DNA of 64,000 nt, from the NCBI GenBank assembly GCA_022592445.1, contig JABYQR010000198.1, positions 1 to 64,000 of the forward strand, given 5' to 3'. Origin of the DNA: Cytidiella melzeri. Its lineage: Eukaryota > Basidiomycota > Agaricomycetes > Polyporales > Irpicaceae. Position 1 is the first letter of the stretch. Every line of letters begins with the position of its first letter. A model generated the notes under the pieces. It saw only the letters and a program-made list of their open reading frames with translations, had not been told where the DNA came from and searched no databases. The position numbers were made by a program, and so were the translations under genes. Shown piece after piece: positions 32,868 to 44,535 of this stretch.

Positions 32868-35800
32868 CTACAACTCATCGTGCTTCGTCGGTGTCGGCGT
32901 CGGTTCACTCTCACCCCCTCCCGTCTTCGTCTCCGCCTTTTTCGTCACCTTCTTCCTCGGCACCTTCCTCCTCACCAACCTCTGCAACTGTCCCTCAAGC
33001 ACCTTCGCCCTCCCCCTCAACTCGCTCGACTCCACCACCGGGTCCTCGTCGTACCTCCGCCCCTTCTGCTTCTCCACCACCTCGTTCAACCACGTCTCGT
33101 GCTCCTTCAATGTTTTCTCCAACGACTCGAGCTCCTCTTTGCTGTACTTGGCCGGCTCCCCGCCCTGCTCTTCCACAGAGAGGTTCATCTTGGCCTCCGT
33201 CAGGAACATGCGCGAGTTCCAGTTCCACATCTGGCTGTTGTTCAGCGCGTGCGGGAATTCCTTGATCTCGCTGTAACGGTGCATCACCGGTTTTTCGAGT
33301 TTCCTAAGCACACACATCAGGGCACTGCCCACGATACACACCAAGAAGTGATAAAAACACTCACTCGAGATCAGTCCGCCGCTTCACGTACTCGCTCGTG
33401 TCCGCATCGTCCCCGTTGTCATGCAACCACGCAAACGTCTCGTGCAACTTCTCCTTGAAAGTCTTCCGCTCTTCTTCCCTCGAACACTGTCTAAACGGCG
33501 TCTCACCCTCTTCCTCTAGCAGGTCACGCACACGATAGAGATACGCCTCCAGCGCGTTCCGAGCCTCGTCCTTCTGCCGCGTTGCCGCCTCTGCCATATC
33601 AATAGCTCGCAGCCTGCAGTCACAATCAGCAAAAACAAAGAAAACCAAATGACTGGGGCAAGAGAACCGAACCTGTCACGCGCAGTCCGTTTCTCCACTG
33701 CGGACATCGGAGGGATAGAGGGCCACTTGATCTCGACCTCGAGGGGAATCGTATCCTTCGGCTTCTCCTTCTCCTTCTCCTTCTTGTCCGCAGTCCCATT
33801 GCTAGGAGTCTCCCCCGCAGCGCTCGTAGAACCAGAAGGAGCAGTCCCCTCAGAGTCTTTCTCCACCTCCCCGCTCTCCGCCCCCAACGCACTGTTCAGC
33901 AAGCTCTTTAGCTTACCCGTAATCGACTCATCCTTGAACTCTCCAAACGCGACGACATCTTGGATGTTGGTGAACCCAGACTCAGAGAGGACGACCGTCG
34001 CCTTGATCACAGGGTCAACAGCGCCTGCGTCTGTCAAGGTTTTCAGTGCTTCTTGCACCCCTTTGATATCTGCCTCGAGGATGTCTGTGGGGTACCCACT
34101 GTGTGCCTCAAAATCGTCAGATGATCTTGTTCATTTGCGGGGAAGATGAAGGGATTACGTACGAGCCTGGGGCGGTCTTGTACGCCAATTTGAGCACAAA
34201 GTCATCTTTGCGTTTGAAGGTGAGCGTTTTCTTGCTCCCATGCTTGGATCCGGAGGGGAGCACGAGCGTGTTGATCGTGCGAGTCTTGGACACGTCTGAT
34301 CTGGCGGCGGCACCTCCAGAGGTGTATGACACCTGGATGTCGTACGGAGTGATGTCAGTCACCCGAATGTCTTTCGTCTTGAACTGCCGGCTCAAGGCAG
34401 CACCGTGGAGAGCCGCGCCTGGTACGATGCAGAACAAAAAGGTCAGGTGAAGAGACCACGAGTGCAGGTTGAGGGACTGGCGTACCTAGAACGGCAGCTT
34501 CGTCCGCGTTGACGTTCAGTGAGATCTTGGACCTGTGTCAAATAGTCTCAGTCATATGGGTCAACACATCATAGCTACGTGATCACTCACTCGCCAACCG
34601 CAGCCTTGACAGCGGTCTGGATCATGGGAATGCGTGAGGCGCCCCCAGTGAGGATGACACTCGTTACGTTATCCTACCATAAACCCTCAGTTTTCGCAGC
34701 TCCAACCTAGAGTACAATGTACGTAACATACCAATGACAAGCCAGCGTGAGACAGAGCGTCAAAGATGGGCTTCGCGAAACGGATCTTCATGTCCTTGCA
34801 CGCGTTTTCAAACTCCTTGCGCGTGACCTTTGAGCGGTAGTCTATATCGAATGCGATGCTCTCGACCTGCCCTCACATGAGCTGCATTTCTCAGCTTGTC
34901 GAAAACCAAAAATACGTACCGACGGGACTGCTTCAGTATTCGCACTCAAGATCGCCTTGACACGGCCAGCCTCCTTCCACAGCTTCGCCATCCCGCGCTT
35001 GTCCTCGCGAATATTCTTATTGTGCTTCTTGATAAAATCGTTCACAAGAATCTCTTGAAGTCGACGGTCAAGCTCAGTGCCGCCAGTGGACCTGTCAAAC
35101 CCGACTCCTTTGACTGTAATAGACGTCGCCTGATTCTTCTTTCCCTCCGAGCTGAAAGCCACGATCGTCGCACGCGTAGAGGACGCACCGGCGTCGTATA
35201 TGACGTGGTACTCCGGCTTCTCGTTGAAAGTCCTCGTCATGGCGTAGTTGACAGCAACCGCCGTTCCGTCATGGATCAAGGCCAGTGTCTTCATGCCGGC
35301 GATCTCAATAGCGTCGACGACCGCATCCCGTTCCTGCACCGTAAAGTACGGCGGGACAGTGAGGATCACGTCCGTGACCTTCTCGTTTGCCGCCGATTCT
35401 GCAAGCTCGCGGACATACCTGAGCTGCATCGCGATGAGCTCTTCAACACTCCATTCCGTTCCGTCCGAGCGCTTCAGCGCAACCGTTCCGCGAGTGGTCT
35501 CTGTGAGCTCCGCGGTGGATATGGAGCGGTAGAAGGATACAACTGGTGAGTCGTATGGTGCGGCTTGCAGATATTTAAGTGAGGAAAACGAGTCAGTGGG
35601 AAACCTGCCTGCCTGCACACCTCCTGTATTCAGCATACATTGGCATTTGGACGACGGAAGTGAGCACACGTACGATGTTGAACGCATCGGACCCGAACAG
35701 CCTGTCCTCCCTTTTCCATCCCACCGTTGACTGTATCTTTCGTTTCGAGCTCCGGTCTAAGAGCACGTCGAAAGGCACTCCGGGGGACATTAATGAGGCC

Positions 35801-35904
35801 TTGATCCAGTCAGAACCATAGTCTATCGCCAGAACGGATGCCAGCGCATTTTGAGTGAAGAATGAGAGACACAGGAAAAGTAACACAGTCAGGCGGGTCA
35901 TCAT
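32868..35904 (-). CDS. LHS1: ER-lumenal Hsp70 family chaperone (LHS1 / Grp170 / HYOU1 type)
   Basis: Signal peptide (MMTRLTVLLFLCLSFF...ALAS), then the Hsp70-type ATPase start VLAIDYGSDWIKASL. Further ATPase landmarks lie in successive exons: FPTDSFSSLKYL, VILTVPPYFTVQERDAV, IHDGTAVAVNYA, GGTELDRRL and ILTGGASRIPMIQ. A substrate-binding region and an extended C-terminal helical part follow (MHRYSEIKEFPHAL, PPMSAVEKRTARD), and the protein ends KHDEL, an ER-retrieval signal. Grp170 proteins act as nucleotide-exchange factors for BiP and as holdases in ER import and folding. There are at least eight exons; two adjacent ATGs open the frame at 35904. Full family length, no lesion seen. Confidence 0.92.
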
Positions 35905-36019
35905 AGCTGTAGCGAGGTCGTCGCTGCAGTGGTCATGAAGTATAAGGAGGAGAGGGGACACGTAGACGAGATACTGTAAAACGCGAAGACGTGGCGAAAC
36001 AGATGTGAAGGCCACGTGG

Positions 36020-36737
36020 CGCTGAGATATTTGATTCGCGCCGGTGCGCCGGATTATTGGCGGGTTAATCTGTCACCAATAGGCAAACAATTCGGACTGG
36101 GAGCTGATTGTCAGTGTCGAACGCGGCGATGGGAAACTTACACAGTCGGACAAAGGCAACGACTGAGGTCATGCGACACGAATGACCTTGGGTGGTACAA
36201 GATAGTGTGGTGCAGAGAGGCACCTCCAGTTTGCAGGTACTAGGAACAACATGCCCCATCACAGAACACTATGGATATACAAGTCGCGTCAGATGGTCAA
36301 AGCCTCGACAAACGTTACTACTTGTTGGATGTCATAGTCAGTGCCATAGTATTTGATTGGGCAAGGTGGTGAAACTTGGACGTGATGTGGAATGGAGACG
36401 TACTAGGTGTGGAACCTTCTCCTTGTAGCCGTTCTATATCTTACAATAAGACAAACTCGCGCGTTAATTTGAATAGTCAGCGTAAAAGTACGAACGTAAG
36501 TGCGTGTAATTGAGCCCTAGTAGTTTGGGGCAAAACAGACGCTAACGCCACAACGCTGGCGCTTATGCGAAAGACACTAGCATCACTGACTCCTCGACAT
36601 CCGCGGTTCAATCACTGGCCAGTGACATAGCAGGACTCGAACGAGACTCTCGTTTTCACTCCCAACTACCCACTCACTCTCAGCAATGACGGTGCACTCA
36701 AACGTTAACTGAACAAGAAATCAAAACAACATGGTAT
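36020..36737. other. Intergenic between LHS1 and the next minus-strand gene
   Basis: Includes the LHS1 promoter side. I see no gene, and no confident unfolded-protein-response element. Confidence 0.5.
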
Positions 36738-37507
36738 CTACGCTTCTCCACCAATCCACAAATCACGAACCCTGTTCAACTCGTTCACAAAGGCGTTATG
36801 GAAAATCGACACCCAGCCGTCACCTGCCCTGACACGAGCAATAACACCATCCTGCTGGCGCAGCATGAGCACCTGATTCCCAATAATCCCTAATCCCAAC
36901 AGTGTATTTCCTCCTCGCTCCCCGACGACCTCCATGTAGCCCTCCAATTGGGCTGCCACGTCGAGCTTACTGGCCGCAAGCGATCCAATTTCAATCACAA
37001 CACGTATCTTGTCCGGGTCTTGGTTGTCATCATTGTCGGCGCCCCAATATTGGTCGATATTGAAATCGGGGTGATGTCTCTTGTGAGTGACGGCGACACC
37101 TAAACCACAAGGATACAGTCAATGAGTAAGGCAAGGCACAACAGAGATTTGGCGAACACGGAAAACACTGCGTCGAGGAATAAGCTGCTGTGCAACTGCA
37201 AACGTACCATGTGAGTCTATCGATTCAATAGACATGTCATTTGCTATAAGATCATCAGAATCAGCACTTGCGAACGAGCAGTGCCTATGTAAACGTTACC
37301 ATTGGTTGCGGTCTCCTCGCGGAGTAAGGCCTGCGGCTTGACGAGAAAGTGCTCTGCAAGAAACTTCTGTCCTTGCAGGTAAGCGTTCCATGGACCGTAA
37401 GTCTGATGCTGATGAGCAGGAGGGTTAGCTTGCCACCCGTCCAGACGATCCTGGAGGTAGTCAGGTAACAGCGCTGTGCGATCGAAGGCTCGGTGTCGGT
37501 CAACCAT
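36738..37507 (-). CDS. Uncharacterised fungal protein
   Basis: Three exons join in frame: one from ATG 37507 ending ETATN, a 37-nt exon coding DMSIESIDSH, and a third starting GVAVTHKRHHPDFNIDQYWG. The product has about 210 residues. The last exon reads like a compact alpha/beta domain (KIRVVIEIGSL, GLGIIGNQVLMLRQ, DGWVSIFHNAF). It has no signal peptide or membrane helix. A TATA box (TATAAAAG, minus strand, about 37547-37554) lies about 40 bp upstream. I do not recognise the family; consistent phases at both introns support a real gene. Confidence 0.7.
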
Positions 37508-37640
37508 GGTGGCAGTTGTGAAGTTTCTCTGTGCTATCTTCCAGGCCTTTTATACTCGTGTGGTCTGACGACACACATGACAGTCTTCACGCCTGGCCCA
37601 GATTTTGCATGTTCTGTGCCTCGCTAGAGGGTCTGAAACC

Positions 37641-37680
37641 ATTCCTCGCGAGGGGCTGGACTTGTTGCTCTGCGAGGAAT
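37641..37680. repeat. Perfect 9-bp inverted repeat in a divergent promoter
   Basis: ATTCCTCGC (37641-37649) and GCGAGGAAT (37672-37680) could form a hairpin with a 22-nt loop, or a paired protein-binding site. Confidence 0.6.
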
Positions 37681-37687
37681 GATCTCT

Positions 37688-37971
37688 CGTGATACTTGTG
37701 GCTCGATAATACGACGATGCTTGGCATGGAATGGACAAAGATAATGCATCGTATCTCAAAGGGTAAAAAATCATCGCGAAAGCGTGCTTACCAAAATCAC
37801 AATCAAAGGATGCATGGGGAATGTTCTTCCGTGACAAGTTGTGCCTCGATGATACGACGATGCATGGAACGGAATGGACAAAGACGATGCAATGCCTCTC
37901 CAACAGCCAAAATTTCATCGCGAAAGCGTGCCTGCCACAATCACAATTAGTGAATGCATGGAGTGGAGAAC
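37688..37971. repeat. Two tandem ~142-bp units in the divergent promoter
   Basis: Units starting at 37688 and 37830 share CTCGAT.ATACGACGATGC, GGAATGGACAAAG and CATCGCGAAAGCGTGC. They fill most of the 576 bp between two diverging genes, so they probably contain promoter elements. Confidence 0.75.
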
Positions 37972-38083
37972 GGAAGAACAATGGTTGCTCTAGATTTTGC
38001 GAGCAGTGCTAACCTTCGGCCTTAAAACGTGAACGACGCCTTCGACTTTGAGATCCAACCCCAGGCCCTGATCACTCTTCACC

Positions 38084-38782
38084 ATGTCGGCTCAACCTAC
38101 CAACACTCGCTACGCATACTGGGTGGGCTACCAGCTTTCTCTTGACGACTTCAAAAATCTGGTTGTCAGTATACCCCAAACCAAAGCCAGACTCGCCGCC
38201 AACAAGGAAATCATATACAACGACTATTTTTGCGCCTACCTCAAGTGGAGGCGGTCTCTGCCGAAGGAGCAGAGGAAGAACGTCCTGCGTGTGTTATGTG
38301 CGTGCCAATTTTCTGTCTTGTCCACCGTGACACATCTAACGTCAATATCGTTTTCCACCAGACCGCTTCAAACCTGACGCCCCAAGTGACGGAAAAACCG
38401 AGCAGACAGCCACTCACATCGTGTTCTGCATCCGTTTCGTCGACTACACTGGCACGAAGCAGGTCGAGGATCCGAAGAATCCAGACTATACCGTCATTCG
38501 CAGCGAACGGAAGGAAGATAAACAGAAGCTGGACAGTTTTGTGGAGCTGGTGAAGCAGTGTGGCGGCAAGCCGGACGTGAAAAAGTTCGGATTCACTTAC
38601 ATGAAGGAACTTCATCCGACGACGGACTGGAGAAACGTGAGTATCGTGTATTGTTCTGCAATTAAGGGACAGATGCTTACTGCTAGGGTCTACACAGTTC
38701 TGAAGGTGTTGAGTACACATGGTCTGCGTTGCGTGAGGTGTTACTGGCATGTAATAGATGCTTACCAGCGGTTGAACCATAA
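38084..38782 (+). CDS. Uncharacterised fungal protein
   Basis: Three exons (38084-38288, 38362-38636, 38687-38782) join in frame to 191 residues. The sequence is hydrophilic and mixed (YWVGYQLSLDDFKNLV, THIVFCIRFVDYTG, FTYMKELHPTTDWRN) and ends ACNRCLPAVEP. The CRFVDYTG-like strand and the Lys/Asp-rich helix look like a small globular domain, but I do not recognise it. Donors are GTGTGT and GTGAGT. It is divergent from the gene at 37507 and shares the repeat-filled promoter. Confidence 0.65.
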
Positions 38783-39149
38783 ACGCGTATGGAAGTGACA
38801 GGAGCTTGACGCGGCTAGCAAGGGAGGAACTAGTTAAGAGTATCTGAGCGCACGAGGCCGGATCGACGCTATTATGTCTTCGCATGTGGTCAATCACAGT
38901 CCTCCGTTGATATAACAGCCGATCTTGGATAACATTACTAATAAGTCATAGTGAGATGACTCGAAGATAAGCTCGACGAATGGAAGGAGTCGCGTGTCTT
39001 ACCATTGTAGAGATTCGCGTTCAGTTACAGCATCTAGCGTACAGGGTCGGGTCTGGTGGTATGGTCGTCCCCTGATGTCCATAACGTGCTTCAAGTAGAG
39101 TATCGGAGCCTCCTCGGGGCTTCAAGACATTCATAATCGTCATGTCAAG
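38783..39149. other. Intergenic, nothing recognised
   Basis: No coding frame or repeat stands out. Confidence 0.5.
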
Positions 39150-40013
39150 ATGCCCCTGCAATTGCTCAGAGCTCGCCTTCGTCCCATTCGCCTGCTCGTC
39201 TGTCGATTGCCCCTGCGTCCTCGTTGTGTCCGTGCCTACCGTCGTCCTAACATGGCCAGTAGCATCGTCACCGCCATCTCATCCATCGTCAGGATCATCG
39301 GAGCCACCTCTAGCAACCAGGACCTTGTGGGAGACAATGCTTCTAGCGTCATCACCACCGTCGACTTCCAGCGTGTTGTCCAGGGTGTAAACGCGCCTTT
39401 CTTCACCACCGTCGCATTCACAGACATTCAAACCATACACAGCCAGTTCTACCGTAATTGGCTCCCTACCGTGGTCAACCTTTCTGGAGGACAACACCGC
39501 GAGATCACCCCCGACGACATCAAGGTCCCTGCGGGCGCGTCCTGCCATATATTTCGAGCCTTGCTGGGTGCAAGAGAACAGCTAGCACAACTGATGAACG
39601 GATTAAGAGAGGTGTTAAAAGTTCATTTGACCAGTCTACACACCGATGAGCTGCTGCGAGGATTATTGTCCTTTATCCATGTCTTTGGTCTGCTCCTCCA
39701 TATACACGCTGTCGTTGCCAAGCTACGTAGTATCAAGATTGGAGCCGTGTCTCTGGATGACCGCAGGCTTGTGACCGACACGCGGTCAGTCCCGCAGTAT
39801 CTTGTGGACGGGGAAGCAGCTCTGAGCTTACCGCTCCGCGACTCCACCCTGCAGAACAGACGACAGAGTGAAATCACGTACATACGACCATCACCTAGTG
39901 ATAGGCTCCACCCGCCGTTCTGGTACTTCAAAGACGATTACACTCCTCGCTCGTCTACCACACCGGATATAACCCTCGCTGTGCGCCTTAGGGCGACAGT
40001 CGCAGTGGAGTGA
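39150..40013 (+). CDS. Uncharacterised open frame, 287 codons
   Basis: An intron-free frame from ATG 39150, with an alternative start at 39252 (MASSIVTAISSIVRIIG), codes a protein with mixed helices and a hydrophobic stretch LLSFIHVFGLLLHIHAVVAKL. No domain is recognised. Codon choice is similar to the neighbours, and a frame this long on this strand is unlikely by chance, but promoter and homologue support are missing. The first 34 residues are Arg/Leu-rich and could be non-coding leader. Confidence 0.5.
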   Translation: MPLQLLRARLRPIRLLVCRLPLRPRCVRAYRRPNMASSIVTAISSIVRIIGATSSNQDLVGDNASSVITTVDFQRVVQGVNAPFFTTVAFTDIQTIHSQFYRNWLPTVVNLSGGQHREITPDDIKVPAGASCHIFRALLGAREQLAQLMNGLREVLKVHLTSLHTDELLRGLLSFIHVFGLLLHIHAVVAKLRSIKIGAVSLDDRRLVTDTRSVPQYLVDGEAALSLPLRDSTLQNRRQSEITYIRPSPSDRLHPPFWYFKDDYTPRSSTTPDITLAVRLRATVAVE

Positions 40014-41242
40014 GAGCCAGGCGAGTCAATTCCGCGAAACGCACGTGAGAAACGTGAGGAGCCGAATGCGAGCGGTTTTCGTTGATCAGGCGAAATAGCT
40101 TTCGGGAATATTCGCTCAATTGTACTAACAAATGAGGGGGAGGGAGCGGAGGCAAGGAGCCCACAGATTTGTCATTCGGCCTTCACAGCCCATGCCGTTG
40201 GTTGGTCGGCCTAGGGTGATGGCCTTCAGGTTAATTTAATCGACGATTCCGCCAAAGAAGACGCCGTTACAATACAGCATGACCCTAGCAGCGCAAGTCA
40301 AAAAGAGCTCGGGATTGATGGTATGGGTGAATGGGAAAAACTCAACGACGTACCCGAGAGTGCAGAGGAATTCGTTTCCCTCTCTGCAAAGCTGTGCACG
40401 GAGGCATGGCCCAAAGGTGGTAAGTTGGCTGGCGAGGATAAACCGTTCAGCGTGCACTAGCAGAGCTGGATACTGGTATCGAGATGGAAAAAATTCACGT
40501 GGAGGAGAAGGAGTATGCGATGGCCGTATCGAGCTACTGAATTTGTATTGGTATCGTGGGAGACTTGGGAGGTACGCCAGTGTAGCCGCCTTGGGAGAGG
40601 TAGATATGTTTCAGTAGATCATTGACTGCTCTGCGAGCGGTGGATAGGCTTAGAACGTACCGAATATGAATGGTGACACCATGTTTTTTCCGCACACATA
40701 AACGCTTGGCAACGCCACAAAGCCGGCGCTTGTACTAGTAGGGGAGGCTGCATACATATGTACGAGGCCTGCGTAGCTGCTCTGCGTGCCTGACCTCAGC
40801 CTAGAGAGGAGATGTAGGTGAATTTTTACATGATTGGCCAGGCCATCGGGTGTAAAGGGTCCTCCGGCATTCTTCCGATATATCATTTTGGCCCGCCATC
40901 CGAGTGGGCTGTACACTGAACCAAAGACTTGATTGACCAATGATAGAGAACGGGTGATCACCTTCATGACCACGGCCACAAAGCAACACAATCGCGTATA
41001 TGGCCGTTTGGAAGGCCATCGATCTATATGGGCCAGCGGTAGTCGTCAACCTAATCCGTCACAAGGCTGGATCTGCAATAACAGCGCCACACGTCAACGT
41101 TATACTTGGAGTCCATTCATATAAAAGGCTTGTTGGTTCAGTGGGCCTCTTCTTACCTGTACCTTCATCAACAACTCCCTGCTCCTGGTGGAAGCTTCCT
41201 CGTCACATTTCACACGCCGCGAATCTTGAAGCAGGAAGCAGC
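40014..41242. other. Intergenic, with TATA box of the next gene
   Basis: No supportable gene. A TATAAAAG at about 41119-41126 sits about 120 bp before ATG 41243, which argues against starting that gene at the earlier in-frame ATG at 41000. Confidence 0.5.
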
Positions 41243-42270
41243 ATGCTAGGTACAGACAAGATCGAGAAGAAGATCAGGCGATTATCCTGGATGGGACAAC
41301 GCCCTTCGGAGGATGATGTGGCGTCGAAGAATGTGGAAGTTGTCGTAGACAGTGGGAATTGGACAGTGCGTGCGCCAAAGGAGCTGGTCTGGGAGGTTAT
41401 AAGGAATAGCCAAGCTGAGTATATTCGGTAAGTCCACATTACGCGTACGGTCCACATAACTGGGAAGAAGTGACTCACGAACAACTTTCGCAGAAACCCT
41501 TTCCTGTAAGGAGTAAGCTGTATGAGCTGTGGTCAGCATGTGACTAACATGGGGAATCAGTCGAGTGGACAAGCATGACAACGTTATAGGCAACAAGGAA
41601 GGAAACAGCGCTGCCGAGATGTCGTTCACTGCAGAGCCCAACAATTCCGGCTGTCGCGAAACGTGCAAGCTGCGTAATGCCTCCTACAAAGGATACATGA
41701 ACCAGTAAATAAAATGTGCCAGTTCATGATGTCCAATTGACTGACCTTGAGCGCAGACAGCAGACACTCGAAACCAAGCGGCTGAGCGACAAAGACACAG
41801 GTATGAGCAGATAATCACTTGCATGCTTTGTGCTTGTGCTAACGCAACTCATCGGCTGGATAGATGTCAACGGTAGCCCTAGTCAGAAGAGTGCAGCAGA
41901 ACAAGAGTTAAAACAGTTGATGGCAGGGACGCATGCTACTCACGAGCAATGGGCGGTCACATATTCCTCTCCGCCCAAAGGCAAGGGACAAAGATGGGTC
42001 GGTGGCGACTCTGCTACCACCTATCATACGTTATCAGCTGATAGCGAGGATACGTGCACGTACTGGATCGAGGAACGAATCACGTATCGCCCGGAGGGTG
42101 GAAGAGGGACTGGACCTGGTATGATGCCACCTGGGTTGTGGGAGAAGACTCTCCGCGGGATGACTGAGACTATCAAGAATGTCTGCGAAAAGAAATATGA
42201 AGCTAAGCTGTCGGAGGGAAAGTCAGACAAAACGAAGGGGAAGGAGAGAGCGACGTCTGATAACCAGTAG
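41243..42270 (+). CDS. SRPBCC-like protein with disordered C-terminus
   Basis: Five exons (41243-41427, 41494-41505, 41561-41704, 41757-41800, 41864-42270) give 263 residues. Residues 34-60 (VVVDSGNWTVRAPKELVWEV, then IRNSQAEYI) line up with the start of the SRPBCC protein at 7.5 kb (APIDTVWRVLMDFPAYPEW). Both are followed by a 12-nt exon coding N-P-F-L here and N-S-F-V there, with identical phases. Downstream sequence has strands and a helix (MPPGLWEKTLRGMTETIKNV) suited to the fold, then a Lys/Glu-rich tail. No signal peptide. Ligand unknown. It is convergent with the BAG gene. Confidence 0.7.
41494..41505 (+). other. 12-nt microexon of the second SRPBCC-like gene
   Basis: AAACCCTTTCCT lies between a CGCAG acceptor and a GTAAGG donor. 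It completes Arg, codes Asn-Pro-Phe and starts Leu; the next exon opens T-CGA-GTG, restoring frame. Confidence 0.75.
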
Positions 42271-42775
42271 AGGGCTTTCGAGGGACATACGGACATATGC
42301 AATCGCTGCCGCGCTGAACATTGACCTCCGCCTGCATTTTCTGACTTGTACTAGTTGCACGGCTTCGGAGCCCTGATGAGCTTGGATTCATGATTATGGT
42401 GGACTCCGAGTCGTGCGAGCTGAACCTCCTGGTTCGTACGTTCACTCGTTGAAGTGCATGCTTCAAGGCCTCAAGAACGGGTGATCAGTGTCAAACGAAC
42501 AAGGGACTATTGAATGTGAGCAGTGTACGTCGTTGTAATAGGAAAAGAGACCATCCACTCGTACGTCGCGGCCAACGTGACGACGAACTGGCGTGGAGTC
42601 ACACGCACGTAGTGTCACTGAGACACCAATCGACTGCGACGAACGTAACATTAACAAGACTATTTATAGTGCAGAAAAATGAAGATGCGCTACTCGTACA
42701 AGTATGTAACAGGAATGCGGATGCGAATGAGAAAAGAAATGCATAGCGACAAAGTCCATCTCCTGCTGCAGAACC
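42271..42775. other. Convergent 3' regions
   Basis: About 500 bp between two converging genes; no third gene is seen. Confidence 0.5.
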
Positions 42776-44468
42776 TTAGAACATATCCCACTCAGATTCC
42801 TCGCTTATCCTGGACTCATGTGCGTCCAATGTGCCCAACGCCTCCTTCTCTAGTTTCGTCTCTCCAGCTGGTGGCTGCAGCTCGGCGATCGTAGCGGGCA
42901 GCTGTGCATTTGACGTCGAAGCGGATGCGTCCGACTCCGTATCTTCGTCCGTGTCCATACTTGCGTCAACTGCATGATCGGCGGTGGGAGGCACGACTAG
43001 CGAGTCGTGGCGAGAAGGCTCAGCAGCCATGTTCGAGGATGAAAGTGAAGAATCACAAGGAGACGCTTGTTGGGATGGGTCTTCAGACATTGCTGTGTCT
43101 TTGTTCTGCTGTGCGCCGGCCGTCTCAGCAAATGCCTTCTGCCTCTCCCAAGCCCTCCACGTCACAGCCTTTACTTTCTCCACTCTCTCTGCCTCTCTCT
43201 CTACACTTCGCACCACCTCTCTTCTCCGCTTCCTCACAAGGTCATCCCCGCCACTCTGAATGCCGTCCAGTGCAGTCAGAATCCGCGCCAGTTCCTCGTC
43301 GTACATGTGGACAGGCGCATTGGTCGGCGTGTATGCGAGCCTCGGGACTTGTCCCTCGTTCCCGTCTTCAGCGAGGGAGGAGAGCTCGGAAGGGACAGGG
43401 ACGGAAATGTGATGGTGACTGTGAATGGACGATCCCGGTGCGGTGTACTCCAACGTCGATGGTAGGGTGAACGCCTTTTGTAGCTGGGCAAACTTCGCGG
43501 CGTGCTCCGCGATGGTGCGTAAGGCGCGGTGGCGGCGCCAGATGGATTGGATCTTAGTCGCTGCGTCGATTTCCTGCTCTGTAGGTGGTTGACGGGATTG
43601 AGGTTTGTTTGGCTGTTCGCGTTGGGCAGGTACAGGTCTCGCAGCAGGGGAGCCGGGGGTGTGAATGGGGACTTGTTGGCGTGGAGGTGAACGAGAAGCA
43701 GTTCGTTCGACGGGCGAGGGCGATGCAGCGGGTGGCATAGGACGAGCACATTTTCCGGGCGACATCGTTCGCGATCGGCGTGAGAACGGCTAGAGAAACT
43801 GTCAGCTTGCGCCTGTGCTGGCGAAATATACTACGTACCGTATCCTGCGACTGAGCCGTCCTTGGTAGTCTGAGGCCAAACAGATCTTCTAGAGGAAACA
43901 TGGACTCTCTGGACTGCTGTTGCCTGCGGAGCAAGTCCTCCTCGAGCCTCCTGCGCTCGCGCTCTTCAGCTTCTCTCTGTAACTGGAACCTCCTCCTCTC
44001 CTCCTCTTCGAGGAGTCTCCTTCTTCTTCGCTCCTCCTCGAGTTCCATCAGTTGTCTCCTCCTCCTCTCTCGCTCTTCTTCCACAAGCCTGAGTGTCTCC
44101 CGCTCGCGCTCCCTCTCGCGTTCAAGGGCAGCTGCGCGCTGGCGGTCGAAGATTGAAGGGTAGCCATAAGCGGACTGTCGACGAGATGGATATCCAAAGC
44201 CATCTCCAGGCCTAGCAAACCCGCCGAGCATGTCGTCAGCGTCGTCCTCATCCGATAAGTAGGAGCTGTGCGCCGATTCGTAGGCCTGTCGTGCAAGCCT
44301 CGCGCGTGCAGCACGGCTTCGCGCCTCTTCTTGTGCTCGAGTGGCTTCGGCATACTGGCGACGTGCAGCCTCTTCCTCGGCTAATGCTTGCAAGTAATCG
44401 GACTGTCCGCCGTACGAGTACATCGGTGCGCCATAGGTGTCGTAGGGGAAGTTGCTGGTAGGGAACAT
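42776..44468 (-). CDS. BAG-domain co-chaperone with IQ motif
   Basis: Two exons (43839-44468, 42776-43789) join in phase 0 to 547 residues. The N-terminal half has a long Arg/Glu-rich coiled coil (from about residue 110 to 190). Next is an IQ-type calmodulin-binding motif (AATKIQSIWRRHRALRTI), then a BAG domain (YDEELARILTALDGIQSGGD, RKRRREVVRSVEREAERVEK), then an acidic Ser/Thr tail ending SEWDMF. BAG domains bind the Hsp70 ATPase domain and speed ADP release; the IQ-BAG combination recalls plant BAG5-7. A donor at the end of 44536-44844 could splice an extra N-terminus on in frame. Confidence 0.82.
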
Positions 44469-44535
44469 GGTGTGAGGTGTGCGTGTGCAAAGCGCGTTTG
44501 TCAGCTATAGGTGGACATGCGCAAGGGGCGTGGTT

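Noticed and set aside
32880..33458. 192-codon plus-strand frame
   Set aside because: Lies opposite the Lys/Glu-rich C-terminus of LHS1; its Pro/Arg/Leu composition is the expected antisense shadow.
34896..35549. 217-codon plus-strand frame
   Set aside because: Antisense to the conserved ATPase part of LHS1, with no independent support.
41000..41242. Earlier ATG for the second SRPBCC-like gene
   Set aside because: A TATA box near 41119 lies inside this extension, and the extra residues have no family match.
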